Positions 16,744-27,813 are shown, counted from the first letter of the stretch. The stretch is 59,763 nt of DNA from Paulinella micropora (GCA_009731375.1 BJOX01000177.1:269744-329506), one strand, 5' to 3'. The notes: a model not told the origin generated them from the sequence alone. Made by a program: numbers and translations.

Positions 16744-19700
16744 TCATAATTCATTTGATAATCCAATATCGTTCAAGCAAGTGGCACGACTTAAAGCAAC
16801 ATATAACAAATTCATTGACAGTAGGTCTAGATTTATCCACACTGGTGTTGTTCGGCCTTGTGAGCAGTGGATGGTGGATGAGAATGTAGGCTGGATGTCC
16901 GCATATGGTTTCTTGTCTGGTATCGTTTTTTTTCTATCAAACTTCTGCTCAATATCGTCAATCGTAATGAATATATGTTCTTTGGTATCCCTAGTGATAG
17001 TGTGAATATCACCGTTATGGACTTTTTTTGTATTACAACGAAACACAACCTGATGGCCTGTTTTAAGTTGTTTATTTTGTAGCATTTTGTTATTGCTTTC
17101 ATTAACATTGTTGTTAGAGTGGTGTAATATTAAAGGCGGGTTTTTGTCAGTCGGTTTAGGGTGTGGCTTAACTTGCTTATTAAGAGCATCTAATTCTTCA
17201 AGTGTTAGTATATCAGGTAGGCAGTCTTTTGCTTTATGTTGGCTAAGCTCATTACCACCTATTTTGTAATAGTCTTCTACCTTATTTAAGATAGATTGTA
17301 GAACTAGGTCTTTGGCCTGTCTGTAATTTGTATCAAGATTTATTTTTGTAAATAGCTTGAAAGTTTTTGACTTGTGGAATGGTTCGGATGTTGGGTCTGG
17401 GCAAGGAAGCTGAGCTAAGTGGCCAAACAGAATAATAGATACACCGCCGAATGGTCTGTTGATTTTGGTGTATTTTCTGAGCATATGGTCCAGACTTTCT
17501 AAATTCTTGGATGTAAGCATAGAAACTTCATCAATGGTTATTCTGTGATTAATGGCTTCTTCGCCAACTGGTATCGGTAGCGGAAGTCTATGACATAGCA
17601 TTGTTAGTATTTTTTGGAGTGTATATTCAGAATTAATAACTTGGCGGGCATTGTGTGTCATAGCGGTTGATAAAGTCTTTTTGTCTTTGAAATGGGTGTT
17701 AGTGTATTTTGATGGCTGACCAGTTAGGTATTTAATCATTTCAGATTTACCCGTTCCAGCTTTGCCGTGAATAAGTAATAATTCTTGTTCTGGTAAAGGT
17801 TTGTATTCGTCTTTGGTGCTATAATCTGGAAGCTCTGTATCCTCAAAGGCGGAGAACTCTGGATATTGTTTATGTGGTGTTTCTAAGAATTTTTGTAATG
17901 GTAGTGTGTCTTTGAAACCGCTGTGTCGCTGGTATGTTATCCGTGGTTCGCCGTTTATGTAGGAAACGAAGCAAGTCATATTTAGCTGTGGTGCTATGAA
18001 CTCGTCTTGTTCTTTAACCTCGGGACGAAATTCTTTTCCTGTTTTCATATATTCGCCTTCGTATGCGATACTGTCTGTATTAGAATATAGTAAAGTTCGC
18101 CCAGTATTTACAAGCTTTAACATTTGGTTATGAAGAACTATCTTTTGGTATGCTAGCACATAGCCAGTTAAATGAGACATTTGAAATATGTTGTCTGTTG
18201 GGTTTGTGTCTTGGTATGTGTAAATCATTCGCTCTGGTAGTAGGTCGTTGCCCATTTCGGCGTATTTGGTCTTGTCGTATTTAACTCGTTTCAGGAACAA
18301 TAACCTATATCCTTTTTCTTTCATCATAAAATGTATTCGCTCGTTGTATGAATTTGAAATGGTAGAGACTTGCTGAGTTCGGTGTATGTTCTTGTTCAGA
18401 GAGCCTACCAGTAAGTTCGTTGCTTTGGCTAAGGTGTCGTGTTCATAGCCAGGCTTATCAAAGTAGTAATCTTGCATATTTGTTATGTGTTCTGAGAAGG
18501 TTTCAAAAGGGTTGAAGTGGTCGTCTGCTACATATAACCTCTTAATAAAGATGGTAACCCCTTGGTCAAACATATATAGCAATGCGGGAATGGGTTGGCA
18601 TTGGGTTCCCTTTGTGGTGTAGCCGTTGAAGAAGGTTGGCACTTTGAGGTGCTTCTGGTCGTAATCAAAAACCGCATAACCGTGTAGAGGTTTGACCTTA
18701 TTGTAGTATTCTTGGGTCATATTTTGGTTTATGTTGATTATGTTGCGAGGAGCTGTTGGGTATTCATTGAAGTAAGAAGACATTTCACCCATATTACCTA
18801 ACGAAGCATTTGTATAAGCTTTTACCATATCAATCTGATGTATCATTTTGGGGCTTTTGGTGTGATGATTAAAGATATGATGAAACGGTATTTGACCAGA
18901 TTTTACGTGTCTTAATATATTGGGTTCAGTGATTTGTGTATGAAACTTAGGTTTATGTTTTCCTATGAGACACTCTATAAATAACTGTTTGAAGTATGAT
19001 GGCAATGACCAAGCGGTAGTATCCTTAGGAACGAATGATGCGTGTTTGAAGCGGTCTGAACATTTATAGTTTAGTTTGTTTTCTTTATCTACTATTCCAA
19101 TAATATTTCCAGAATGGTCCATCATTGAATAACACTCCTTATGTTGTAGGTCAAGTTTAGTTTGTATATTGTTGAGTTCTTCCTGTGATATCCATTTGTT
19201 CTCGTATTGGTTCGTAGATATTTTCACATTGCTGGCTTCGTGGTTAGTAGCATATTGAGGCCGTGGCTCTGGTATGTTTTCGTTAATATCGTATAATAGT
19301 TCAATTGACTTAATGTGTTGGATACAAATGTCTTTTTGTTTTCCTTGTATTAATGTGGCGTGATAATCGCTACATCTGATTATTATCTGTTTTGGGTATT
19401 GTTTGGTAGATGCTCGCCACAGTATATTCATACCATCAAATACATAAATCCTACATCGGATAAAGTCTTCCATTTCTGTTAGGTCCTTTTCTGTCGCATA
19501 TTTGATATCCTTGAAGCGGTCTATTATAATATTGTCTCGCTTTCGTTTTCTATTGTTTGGGTTTGGAAAGTCTTTCATAATACATTCTAGCACACAGTTT
19601 ATTTCACCCTGTGCCATTGGTATGACAGCATTATTTTGCGGATGAACTTGGTCAATGGTAATGACTTTAAGGTCTTTGTCTTCTCTTTGTTCGTAAAACC

Positions 19701-20049
19701 TTGCTTGCCGTTCTACAAAGTTTCTAACCGCATTGATTGACCGCTTTAATTCGTTAGCTCTGTATATTCCTCTGACTGGTCCGTGATATCCTTCATAATC
19801 CAGATGGACTAAATAACTTGTATTTGGGTTTAGCTGTTGGAGCTGAGCTTCCCACCCCTGGGCATATTGTATAACGAGTGAGCCTCTACGACCTACTAGT
19901 TCTGGACGGCCACCCGTTAGTCTGTTTATAAGTCGTAGTGCGGTTGGAGTTGTAATGCGATACCATCTTCTTTTGCCTCTTTGTCTGATGTAGTCTCCTC
20001 GTTGCTCAATTTGGTAGAGCTGAAATAGTTCTGGTTGGTATTGGTCCAT
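16744..20049 (-). CDS. Family B DNA polymerase fused to SF1 (Pif1/RecD-like) helicase
   Basis: The protein has 1101 residues. At about 145-235, GEINCVLECI and later DYHATLI could be the Cys and His of an OTU-like cysteine protease; this is weak. The polymerase region has motif A in QIDMVKAYTN (about 406), a motif B candidate KATNLLVGS, and motif C YSNTDS (about 656). The usual YxDTDS has N for the first Asp, but the second Asp, the main metal ligand in family B enzymes, is kept. The helicase region has Walker A HGKAGTGKSE (about 761), Walker B ITIDEVSM, motif III FGHLAQLPCP, NYRQ, TIHCSQGRT and YVALSRAT. No separate exonuclease motifs are certain. It would copy the viral genome. The gene runs tail to tail with the lipase gene, 4 bp apart. 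Confidence 0.85.
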   Translation of the reverse strand: MDQYQPELFQLYQIEQRGDYIRQRGKRRWYRITTPTALRLINRLTGGRPELVGRRGSLVIQYAQGWEAQLQQLNPNTSYLVHLDYEGYHGPVRGIYRANELKRSINAVRNFVERQARFYEQREDKDLKVITIDQVHPQNNAVIPMAQGEINCVLECIMKDFPNPNNRKRKRDNIIIDRFKDIKYATEKDLTEMEDFIRCRIYVFDGMNILWRASTKQYPKQIIIRCSDYHATLIQGKQKDICIQHIKSIELLYDINENIPEPRPQYATNHEASNVKISTNQYENKWISQEELNNIQTKLDLQHKECYSMMDHSGNIIGIVDKENKLNYKCSDRFKHASFVPKDTTAWSLPSYFKQLFIECLIGKHKPKFHTQITEPNILRHVKSGQIPFHHIFNHHTKSPKMIHQIDMVKAYTNASLGNMGEMSSYFNEYPTAPRNIININQNMTQEYYNKVKPLHGYAVFDYDQKHLKVPTFFNGYTTKGTQCQPIPALLYMFDQGVTIFIKRLYVADDHFNPFETFSEHITNMQDYYFDKPGYEHDTLAKATNLLVGSLNKNIHRTQQVSTISNSYNERIHFMMKEKGYRLLFLKRVKYDKTKYAEMGNDLLPERMIYTYQDTNPTDNIFQMSHLTGYVLAYQKIVLHNQMLKLVNTGRTLLYSNTDSIAYEGEYMKTGKEFRPEVKEQDEFIAPQLNMTCFVSYINGEPRITYQRHSGFKDTLPLQKFLETPHKQYPEFSAFEDTELPDYSTKDEYKPLPEQELLLIHGKAGTGKSEMIKYLTGQPSKYTNTHFKDKKTLSTAMTHNARQVINSEYTLQKILTMLCHRLPLPIPVGEEAINHRITIDEVSMLTSKNLESLDHMLRKYTKINRPFGGVSIILFGHLAQLPCPDPTSEPFHKSKTFKLFTKINLDTNYRQAKDLVLQSILNKVEDYYKIGGNELSQHKAKDCLPDILTLEELDALNKQVKPHPKPTDKNPPLILHHSNNNVNESNNKMLQNKQLKTGHQVVFRCNTKKVHNGDIHTITRDTKEHIFITIDDIEQKFDRKKTIPDKKPYADIQPTFSSTIHCSQGRTTPVWINLDLLSMNLLYVALSRATCLNDIGLSNEL

Positions 20050-20162
20050 TGTATATAGATAGGCAGGATAAATTTTTTGAAAAATAATTATTTAATGCTT
20101 TACATATATATATACGATATGTTTAGATGTAAAATGCTTACCAAAAAAAAAAATATTGAGGA

Positions 20163-20366
20163 TTAATTTGACTTACTCAGTCGCTCTTCTAACTCCTGTA
20201 TCTTCTTTTTGTATTCTTCTATATTTTGTTTGTATTGAACTAACATCTTTGCTTTGGCTCGCCGTTCTTCGTTTAGGCGGTCTTTATTGCGGTAATAGTA
20301 TGCGAGAGCTTTCTCATTATTCCTTTTTCTCCTTTCGTCTCCTTCATATATCTTTGGTCGTGGCAT
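20163..20366 (-). CDS. Small basic coiled-coil (bZIP-like) protein
   Basis: 67 residues. A basic segment (ERRKRNNEKALAYYYRNKDR) runs into a Leu/Ile heptad region (MLVQYKQNIEEYKKKIQEL). The layout recalls a bZIP DNA-binding protein, so a regulatory role is possible. Confidence 0.55.
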   Translation of the reverse strand: MPRPKIYEGDERRKRNNEKALAYYYRNKDRLNEERRAKAKMLVQYKQNIEEYKKKIQELEERLSKSN

Positions 20367-20405
20367 CTTATATATATGTAATATTATTTTTATAAATGTA
20401 AATAA

Positions 20406-21113
20406 TTAATTCTTTTCGCGACAAAACAATTTCATATATAGTTCAGGCCCCCAACTTTCTATCACTTCCATACTGAATTCTTTTACTAACGACTTCGCAT
20501 AATTCTTTCGTGTAATCCTACCACACAACTCTTCGTGTTTTGTGAAAGTTATGTTATCAATTATTACCTTAGAGCAATATTGACATTCTTTTGGTTGTAA
20601 TGTTTCAGGAATTGGTGGTGCTATTGGTATAGGATGCTTTCGCTTTGTGTGTTGAATTAGACTATCTCGTCTCATTTCTTTATCACATTGCGAGCATTTG
20701 ATTTTTTCTGCTTGTCGTTTTCTTTCATATTCTCGTTTCTTTTGTTTTCTTTCTTCGCTTAACATTGGTTTCTTATTTTCGTGAACCGCTTTAATGTGTG
20801 TATTTAGATGGTCTCGCCTCATTTCTTTATCACATTGTGGGCATTTGAATTTTACAGCTTGTCGTTTTCTATCATATTCTTTTTTATATGCTTTTTGTTC
20901 AGGTGTTAATATTTGTTTGTGTGTTTTCGCATATTCATTCTGGTATTTTTTACAACATTCCTTACAGTAGTTTCTATTAGCATATGAATTTTCAGGGGTT
21001 CTTACAACCTTACAATTTCTACATACCTTTAAGCATTCATCACACATTATATATGTATTTCCTCGTAATGATATCCGTCGGTATCCTTTCTTGTCGCAAT
21101 ATTCGCAGTTCAT
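20406..21113 (-). CDS. Zinc-finger protein with repeated C2H2-type fingers
   Basis: 235 residues. The N-terminal part has paired cysteines (CEYCDKKG, CDECLKVCRNCK, CKECC) for one or two zinc sites. Two similar C2H2-like fingers follow (KCPQCDKEMRRDHLNTHIKAVH and a relative with CSQCDKEMRRDSLIQHTKRKH), each preceded by a basic KKEYDRKRQA-type linker, then CQYCSKVI...HEELC. It is probably a DNA-binding regulator or recombination factor. Its start lies about 30 bp from the right terminal repeat. Confidence 0.7.
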   Translation of the reverse strand: MNCEYCDKKGYRRISLRGNTYIMCDECLKVCRNCKVVRTPENSYANRNYCKECCKKYQNEYAKTHKQILTPEQKAYKKEYDRKRQAVKFKCPQCDKEMRRDHLNTHIKAVHENKKPMLSEERKQKKREYERKRQAEKIKCSQCDKEMRRDSLIQHTKRKHPIPIAPPIPETLQPKECQYCSKVIIDNITFTKHEELCGRITRKNYAKSLVKEFSMEVIESWGPELYMKLFCREKN

Positions 21114-21141
21114 TTTTTATAAATAATGGTGTGTAATGTTT

Positions 21142-21445
21142 AGAACATAATTGAAACCAAACGGTAATTTTTGATTTGTAGAAATTAATGGCCCGAATAT
21201 CAAAAAAGGTATTTGCGGGGGTGGCAGCCAACTTCACCCGCCATTTCGCTTCGGGAAGCCGATTTGCCTTGGACAACTTGACAACACAACTTTTTTTTGG
21301 CAGTATGTAAAAACGGGGGGATAATGTTGTTATCGCCCTTATATGAACAGATATGGCAAAAATGGCAAACGATAGGGAAATTCAAAACGAAAAGGGGTGG
21401 GGAGCCTTTGGATCACTCCCCCTTTTCTTTGTTCTTTTTTTATTA
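21142..21445. repeat. PLV-1 right terminal inverted repeat
   Basis: Reverse complement of 171-489, apart from the 16-base difference noted there and a few substitutions. Confidence 0.9.
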
Positions 21446-21825
<380 letters not shown>

Positions 21826-22410
21826 CTGCCGCCGACTGGTTGCGAGATATCGACTTTATCATTGTGGGGTACTACTTACTTACCTGCTTACTTACTTACT
21901 TACTTACTTACTGACTTACTTACTTACTTACTTAAAGGTGAGGCGTTGAAATTACACGAAGAAGAAGTAACACAGTATCATCTCTTCACTGCATCATGAA
22001 CTGGTAGAAAGAAGACGTTGTCTATATGTGCGTGTGTGTGTGTGTGTGTAGGGCCGGTTCGGCGGGATCTGCGCTTGCTTATCAGTTGTCTTCCAATCCA
22101 GACATACGTGTTCTGGTGATTGAAGAAAGCCCTAGTGTGAAATACTAGCCGGAACGCGTTTCAAATGGGGATGGTACATACATGCATACATACATATATA
22201 CGTATACACAATGATACTTTATACATAAATACATCAAATACCAAGAAAATCTACTTCAGACGGGGACGGTGCATACATACATACATACATACATACAGTA
22301 CATACATATATACATATATACATACATATATACATACATACAAACATACATACATACATACATACATACATACATACACACATGGCATAGTCAGGGATGA
22401 CATACATACA

Positions 22411-22441
<31 letters not shown>

Positions 22442-23063
22442 CATGCATATACATACATATACATACATAAATACACATACATACATACATACATACATAC
22501 ATACATACATACACGCATGGCATAGTCAGGGATGACATACATACATACAATACATTAATACATACATACATACATGCATAAATACATACATACATAAACA
22601 TACATAAAGACACATACACACATACATACATACATACATACATTCATACATTCATACATGACATACATACATGACATACATACATAACATTCACACATGA
22701 CATACATACATGACATACATACATGACATACATACATGACATACATACATGACATACATACATGACATACATACATGACATACATACATGACATACATAC
22801 ATGACATACATACATGACGTACATATATGACATATATACATAGATGACATACATATATAACATGTATACATACATGACAAACATACATGACAAACATATT
22901 TGACTAACATATTTGGCATACATACATGGCATACATACGTATACATACATACATACATATATACATACATACATACATACATACATACACACACATACAA
23001 ACATACAGGTGACTTTTTCGTAGCTGCAGATTGGTATAGCGAGGCGCAAAACCCACGAATATC

Positions 23064-23097
<34 letters not shown>

Positions 23098-23235
23098 TTA
23101 CATTACATTACATTACATTACATTACATTACATTACATTACATTACATTAAATAGGGGCTATTTCACAGAGCACTTGCCTGGATACAACAATCGCTCTCG
23201 CGACATGCCGCGAGCAAAGGGCTTAGGTGTATATA

Positions 23236-23298
<63 letters not shown>

Positions 23299-23388
23299 TG
23301 GTTACAACAATCGCTCTCGCGACATGCTGCGAGCAAAGGGCTTAGGTGTATATATATATGTATATATATATATACATATATATATAAT

Positions 23389-23420
<32 letters not shown>

Positions 23421-23465
23421 TGGTTACAAGAATCGCTCTCGCGATATGCCGCGAGCAAAGGGCTT

Positions 23466-23555
<90 letters not shown>

Positions 23556-23836
23556 GACATGCCCCGAGCAAAGGGCTTAGGTGTATATATATACATATTT
23601 ATATATACATACATATATATATAATATGTTTTTACTATATCTAAATGTCTGTCTGAAAAAAATGAATTAGTAAGTGAAGGAGTAAAACTCATGGCTTGAT
23701 TTGAAGGCCTAACGCAGCACCCTCTCGTTGCTGGCCTGCATGTATGTCTGCATGTCTGCATGTATGTATGTATGTATGTATGTACTATGTACTCGCTCTG
23801 ACCCTGGCCTGTATGTGTGTAAGCAAGTAAGCAAGC

Positions 23837-23893
<57 letters not shown>

Positions 23894-23978
23894 GGTAAGT
23901 GATTGTGTGTACGTATGTCGGTGGTTGTTCCCTGCATAATGCCCACGTCTTTATCCATCCCCAGCATACGGTGTTCAT

Positions 23979-24050
<72 letters not shown>

Positions 24051-24053
24051 AAT

Positions 24054-24092
<39 letters not shown>

Positions 24093-24153
24093 CTTACTTA
24101 TTTATTTATTTATTTATTTATTTATGTACTTATTTATTTATTTATTTATGTAC

Positions 24154-24200
<47 letters not shown>

Positions 24201-24219
24201 TTCATTTATTTATTCATTC

Positions 24220-24292
<73 letters not shown>

Positions 24293-24399
24293 TTATTTAT
24301 TTATTTACTTATTTACTTACTTATTTACTTATTTACTTATTTACTTATTTATTTATTTATTTATTTATTTCTTATTTGTTTGTTTATTTATTTATTCAT

Positions 24400-24474
<75 letters not shown>

Positions 24475-25630
24475 TTTCATTTGTTTTATCTGTTTATTTA
24501 TTTGGCTTATTTGAAATATTTCTTTAGTTGATTTACTTGATTTTATTTGATTTATTTTACTTCCGTTTATTTTCGTTTATTTTCGTTTATTGCAGTTTAT
24601 TGCAGTTTATTGCAGTTTATTTTCTTTTATTTTCTTTTATTTTCTTTTATTTTCTTGATTTTCTTGATTTTCTTGATTTTCTTGATGTTCTCCATGTTCT
24701 TGATTTTCTTGATTTTATTTGTTTTATTTATTTTACTTATTTTATTTATTTTATTTATTGTATTAATTCTATTTATTCTATGTATTCTATGTATTCTATG
24801 TATTTTATGTATTTTATGTATTTTATGTATTTTATGTATTTTATGTATTTTATGTATTTGATGTATTTGATGTATTTGATGTATTTGATTTATTTGATTT
24901 ATTTGATTTATTTGATTTATTTGATTTATTTGATTTATTTGATTTATTTGATTTATTTGATTTATTTGATTTAGATTATTTGATTTATTTGATTTATTTG
25001 TTTTATTTGTTTTATTTGTTTTATTTGATTTCTTTTCTTTCTTTTATTTCTTTTACTTATCTTCTTTATCTTCTTTATTGATTTATTTTATTTATTTTAT
25101 GTATTTTATGTACTTCATTTACTTTATGTATTTTGTTTATTTTGTTTATTCTTTACTTTATTTTCTCTCTTTGCTCCTTTTTCTCTCTTTTCTTTCTTTC
25201 GTTCTATCTTCTTGATCTTCTTGATTTTCTTGATTTTCTTGATTTTTTTGATTTTACTCATTTTTGTCCTTTGACTCATTTGACTCATTTTACTCATTTT
25301 ACTGATTTTCTTCGTTGTTTTTGATTGTTCTGGATTGTGATTAATATTTCTTGATTTTTTCTTAATTTTTCTTGATTTTTCATTCATTTTATTTATTTCA
25401 TTCATTTTAGTCATTTTAGTCATTTTAGTCATTTTACTTATTTCATTTATTTATTTCAATCGTATTCCATATCTTATTTATCTTATTTATCTTATTTATC
25501 TTATGTATCTTATGCATCTTATGTATCTTGTTTATCTTATTTATCTTTTATATCTTATTTACTATATCTATTCATTGAGGATTTTGACTCGTGGTCCGAA
25601 AGGTATGGCAATCCCCTTTGGAGCTGGCGG

Positions 25631-25661
<31 letters not shown>

Positions 25662-25923
25662 GTATGTATGTATGTATGTATGTATATGCGCCCGTATGGC
25701 CGCACCGTCCACATACATATATACATATACATACATACACATACATACATACACGTACATACATACATACATACATACATATATACATACATACATACAT
25801 GCATACATGCATACATACATATATACATAACACGCATGCATACATGCATGCATACATACATAGATACATACATACATACATACATACATACATACATACA
25901 TACATACATACACACATATACAC

Positions 25924-26007
<84 letters not shown>

Positions 26008-26150
26008 GCATACATGAATTCATGCATATACACCTATTTGCAGGTATATGCGCCCTTACGGTCGCACAGTACATGCAATGTACCGTGCTACGATAAACGA
26101 TGATTACGCTCACTATCCTTTTCTAGAAGAACTCATGACATCCTGCTCCC
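21826..26150 (+). CDS. Host GMC-family FAD oxidoreductase, 5' part, many exons
   Basis: Coding islands reassemble in order. 21826-21868 (ends DIDFIIVG) joins 22052-about 22136 (starts [12 protein letters not shown]), giving the FAD Rossmann motif GAGSAG across a GT-AG intron. 23025-23069 encodes [13 protein letters not shown], matching the DWxYxTEPQ region. 23156-23226 encodes [17 protein letters not shown] and PRAKGL, the PRGKGLGG region, and its phase fits the previous exon exactly. About 23921-23970 encodes [14 protein letters not shown] (the GGSSxxN motif). 25580-25629 encodes [16 protein letters not shown]. 26044-about 26150 continues with RPYGR. The 5' start and C-terminal half are not seen. 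The acceptor before GGCSLHN is not a clean AG, and the end of exon 2 is unsure (in-frame TAG at 22147). Introns consist of microsatellites. The enzyme would oxidise an alcohol or sugar substrate. Confidence 0.72.
22170..23010. repeat. CATA microsatellite with nested minisatellites (GMC intron)
   Basis: Mostly CATA units. A 132-bp unit containing CATGGCATAGTCAGGGATGA occurs twice (near 22380 and 22512), and a CATGACATACATA-type minisatellite runs from 22650 to 22830. I see no gene. Confidence 0.85.
23070..23155. repeat. GTAA and CATTA microsatellites (GMC intron)
   Basis: The donor GTAAGT is the first unit of a GTAA tract (23070-23095), followed by about 11 CATTA units up to the acceptor AATAG at 23155. 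Confidence 0.8.
23180..23584. repeat. Four tandem copies of a GMC exon end separated by TA tracts
   Basis: Copies end at about 23226, 23347, 23469 and 23580. Each carries the coding part of RDMPRAKGL plus the exon's donor, followed by a TA microsatellite. The first copy is the end of the complete exon; the others lack its 5' part. Each complete copy also contains CTCGCG and CGCGAG six bases apart, a potential hairpin. Confidence 0.85.
23585..23920. repeat. Intron remainder with TGTA and GTAA microsatellites
   Basis: About 170 bp of unique sequence, then TGTATG units and a GTAA tract (23820-23899). No gene recognised. Confidence 0.6.
23971..24480. repeat. TTTA microsatellite, about 500 bp (GMC intron)
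   Basis: An almost pure TTTA tract with occasional TTAC and TTCA variants. The reading frames here are Leu/Phe/Ile/Tyr artefacts. Confidence 0.95.
24481..25579. repeat. T-rich field of drifting decamer-type repeats (GMC intron)
   Basis: Blocks of short T-rich units replace one another along the strand: TTTTCGTTTA, TTTTCTTTTA, TTGATTTTCT, TTTATGTATT, TTTGATTTAT and TTATTTATCT types. The strand is strongly T-biased throughout. No gene. Confidence 0.85.
25630..26043. repeat. TATG/CATA/CA/TA microsatellites with a second exon copy
   Basis: This is an intron between two GMC exons. It contains an extra copy (25683-25712) of the exon that begins at 26044, embedded in TATG and CATA units, then CA (25921-25961) and TA tracts. 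Confidence 0.8.
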
Positions 26151-26208
26151 AGCAGGCATATATAGATAGATTCATCGATCAATCGATCGATCGAGAGATG
26201 GATAGATG

Positions 26209-26251
<43 letters not shown>

Positions 26252-26252
26252 G

Positions 26253-26305
<53 letters not shown>

Positions 26306-26357
26306 GTAGATAGGTAGGTAGGTAGGTAGGTAGGTAGGTAGATAGGTATATAGATAG

Positions 26358-26424
<67 letters not shown>

Positions 26425-26645
26425 CAGACAGACAGACAGACAGACACAGACACACAGACAGGCAGACGAACTGACACACCGCGTTTGGACGTGTTGAAGG
26501 GTTGATTGAGCGGTAGATCACCACACATGCACACTAACATCACATGCATGAGGGTTGATTGAGCGCTAGATGACCACACATGCACACTAACATCACATAC
26601 ATCACAGACAAAGGTACATCCGGACATATATATATATATATATAT
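26151..26645. repeat. GATA, GA and CAGA microsatellites and a 54-bp tandem duplication
   Basis: GATA/GGTA tract (about 26165-26375), GA (26376-26415), CAGA (26418-26450), and two tandem copies of a unit beginning GGGTTGATTGAGCG (26497 and 26551). A TA tract abuts the PLV-2 palindrome. No gene. Confidence 0.85.
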
Positions 26646-27045
26646 ATCATTTATGTATTCGCGACTTGTCCAACCGCAAACTATAAAACAAGCCTTAAAA
26701 AAGTAAAAAACCAACATAGGACATATAGAAAACATACATAGAAAATAAAAAAGTGTCAAATGTTTAACATAAATTTTTCTAACTGAGCACATTAAGAGAG
26801 ATTTTGACGAAAGGACACATAAACCATATACACGCAGTTTATATATATTTTATGAAATAAAAATATGGTTTATGTGTCCTTTCGTCAAAATCTCTCTTAA
26901 TGTGCTCAGTTAGAAAAATTTATGTTAAACATTTGACACTTTTTTATTTTCTATGTATGTTTTCTATATGTCCTATGTTGGTTTTTTACTTTTTAAGGCT
27001 TGTTTTATAGTTTGCGGTTGGACAAGTCGCGAATACATAAATGAT
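26646..27045. repeat. Terminal palindrome, 183-bp arms with 33-bp spacer
   Basis: Arms 26646-26828 and 26862-27045 are reverse complements with one single-base length difference. The spacer is not itself palindromic. Each arm contains one GTCCAACC (or complement). This could be a hairpin telomere, a resolvase target, two terminal repeats joined head to head, or a foldback element. Confidence 0.9.
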
Positions 27046-27192
27046 CACACCACAAAAACGGGGGGAAGGGGGGGCGGACACTCACGAAGTGAGTGGCGGT
27101 GGGTTGGGGGGAAAACACACACAACAGGGATATTACAGCAAGCGAGAGATGAATATAAGAGCAGGGAGAGTAAAACGTCTTCTCCTATTGGT

Positions 27193-27426
27193 GGCCAACC
27201 CCAAGGTTGGCCGTGTCCAACCCTGTTTTTTAAAGGTTGGACACTTTTTTATCGTTAAATTTCAATATTTATTATATAATTCTTCGTATTACACATTTTT
27301 TATATTGTCCAACCTGTCCAACCTTTTATTAAAAAAAAGTAAATTTTTTTTCCTCTCCCCATTTTATTATACCCCCTCTAAAATAGTTTCCAAAAAAAAG
27401 GGTTGGACTCGGCCAACCTTGGACAC
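27193..27426. repeat. Cluster of GTCCAACC/GGCCAACC words in both orientations
   Basis: Copies lie near 27193, 27204, 27214, 27235, 27307, 27316, 27401 and 27411, plus one in each arm of the terminal palindrome. The spacing suggests binding sites for a replication or telomere protein. Confidence 0.65.
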
Positions 27427-27790
27427 GATTAATACTAAAACGAATTTCTCTCTCTCGGTTGCTTAATACCACTCTCAGCCGTCCAAGTCGCCAAACGACG
27501 ATTTAGCGTGTCAAGAAAACCGCACAGACAAAATTGGTAAAAATGAAATGAAAACACAAAGGCAAAACATAAATGACTTTAACCATTGTAAAAAGATAAG
27601 AAACCATAAAGCAACATCACATAAGCCACCAACCACCTTACAAAGCAACTAATCACACCGCCCCACACAAAAACGAAAGGCAATAGGTAAAAAATTTTGA
27701 TAGCACCAAAAAAGTTCAGGTCGTGAGCGCACACAATGAGGTACGTATCTCAAGTAAAAAAAAACACAATGAGGTACGTATCTTGCCCTT

Positions 27791-27813
27791 AAAACCCCAG
27801 AAACTGGGGTTTT
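27791..27813. terminator. Perfect hairpin AAAACCCCAG / CTGGGGTTTT
   Basis: A 10-bp stem with a 3-base loop lies 30 bp before the first PLV-2 gene. It could be a transcription or binding structure; bacterial-type termination is not implied. Confidence 0.4.

Larger units (their letters stand above)
171..21445. mobile_element. PLV-1: integrated Polinton-like virus, near complete
   Basis: The unit is bounded by inverted repeats of about 300 bp and contains the Polinton-like virus gene set: rve integrase, FtsK/HerA-type packaging ATPase, adenain-like cysteine protease, penton, double jelly-roll capsid protein and a family B polymerase. Genes are closely packed, often 10-80 bp apart or overlapping tail to tail. 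Most reading frames are intact, which suggests recent insertion or continued function. Two assembly gaps fall at 10748-10757 and 10990-11098. The target-site duplication cannot be read because both flanks are ATT-rich. Confidence 0.92.

Noticed and set aside
22640-22840. CRISPR-like alternation of repeats and spacers (CATGACATACATA)
   Set aside because: The spacers are themselves repeat units, and the DNA is eukaryotic; it is a minisatellite.
26172-26792. Minus-strand frame crossing the GATA tract into the palindrome
   Set aside because: Mostly microsatellite translation (LSIYLSIY); no conserved sequence.
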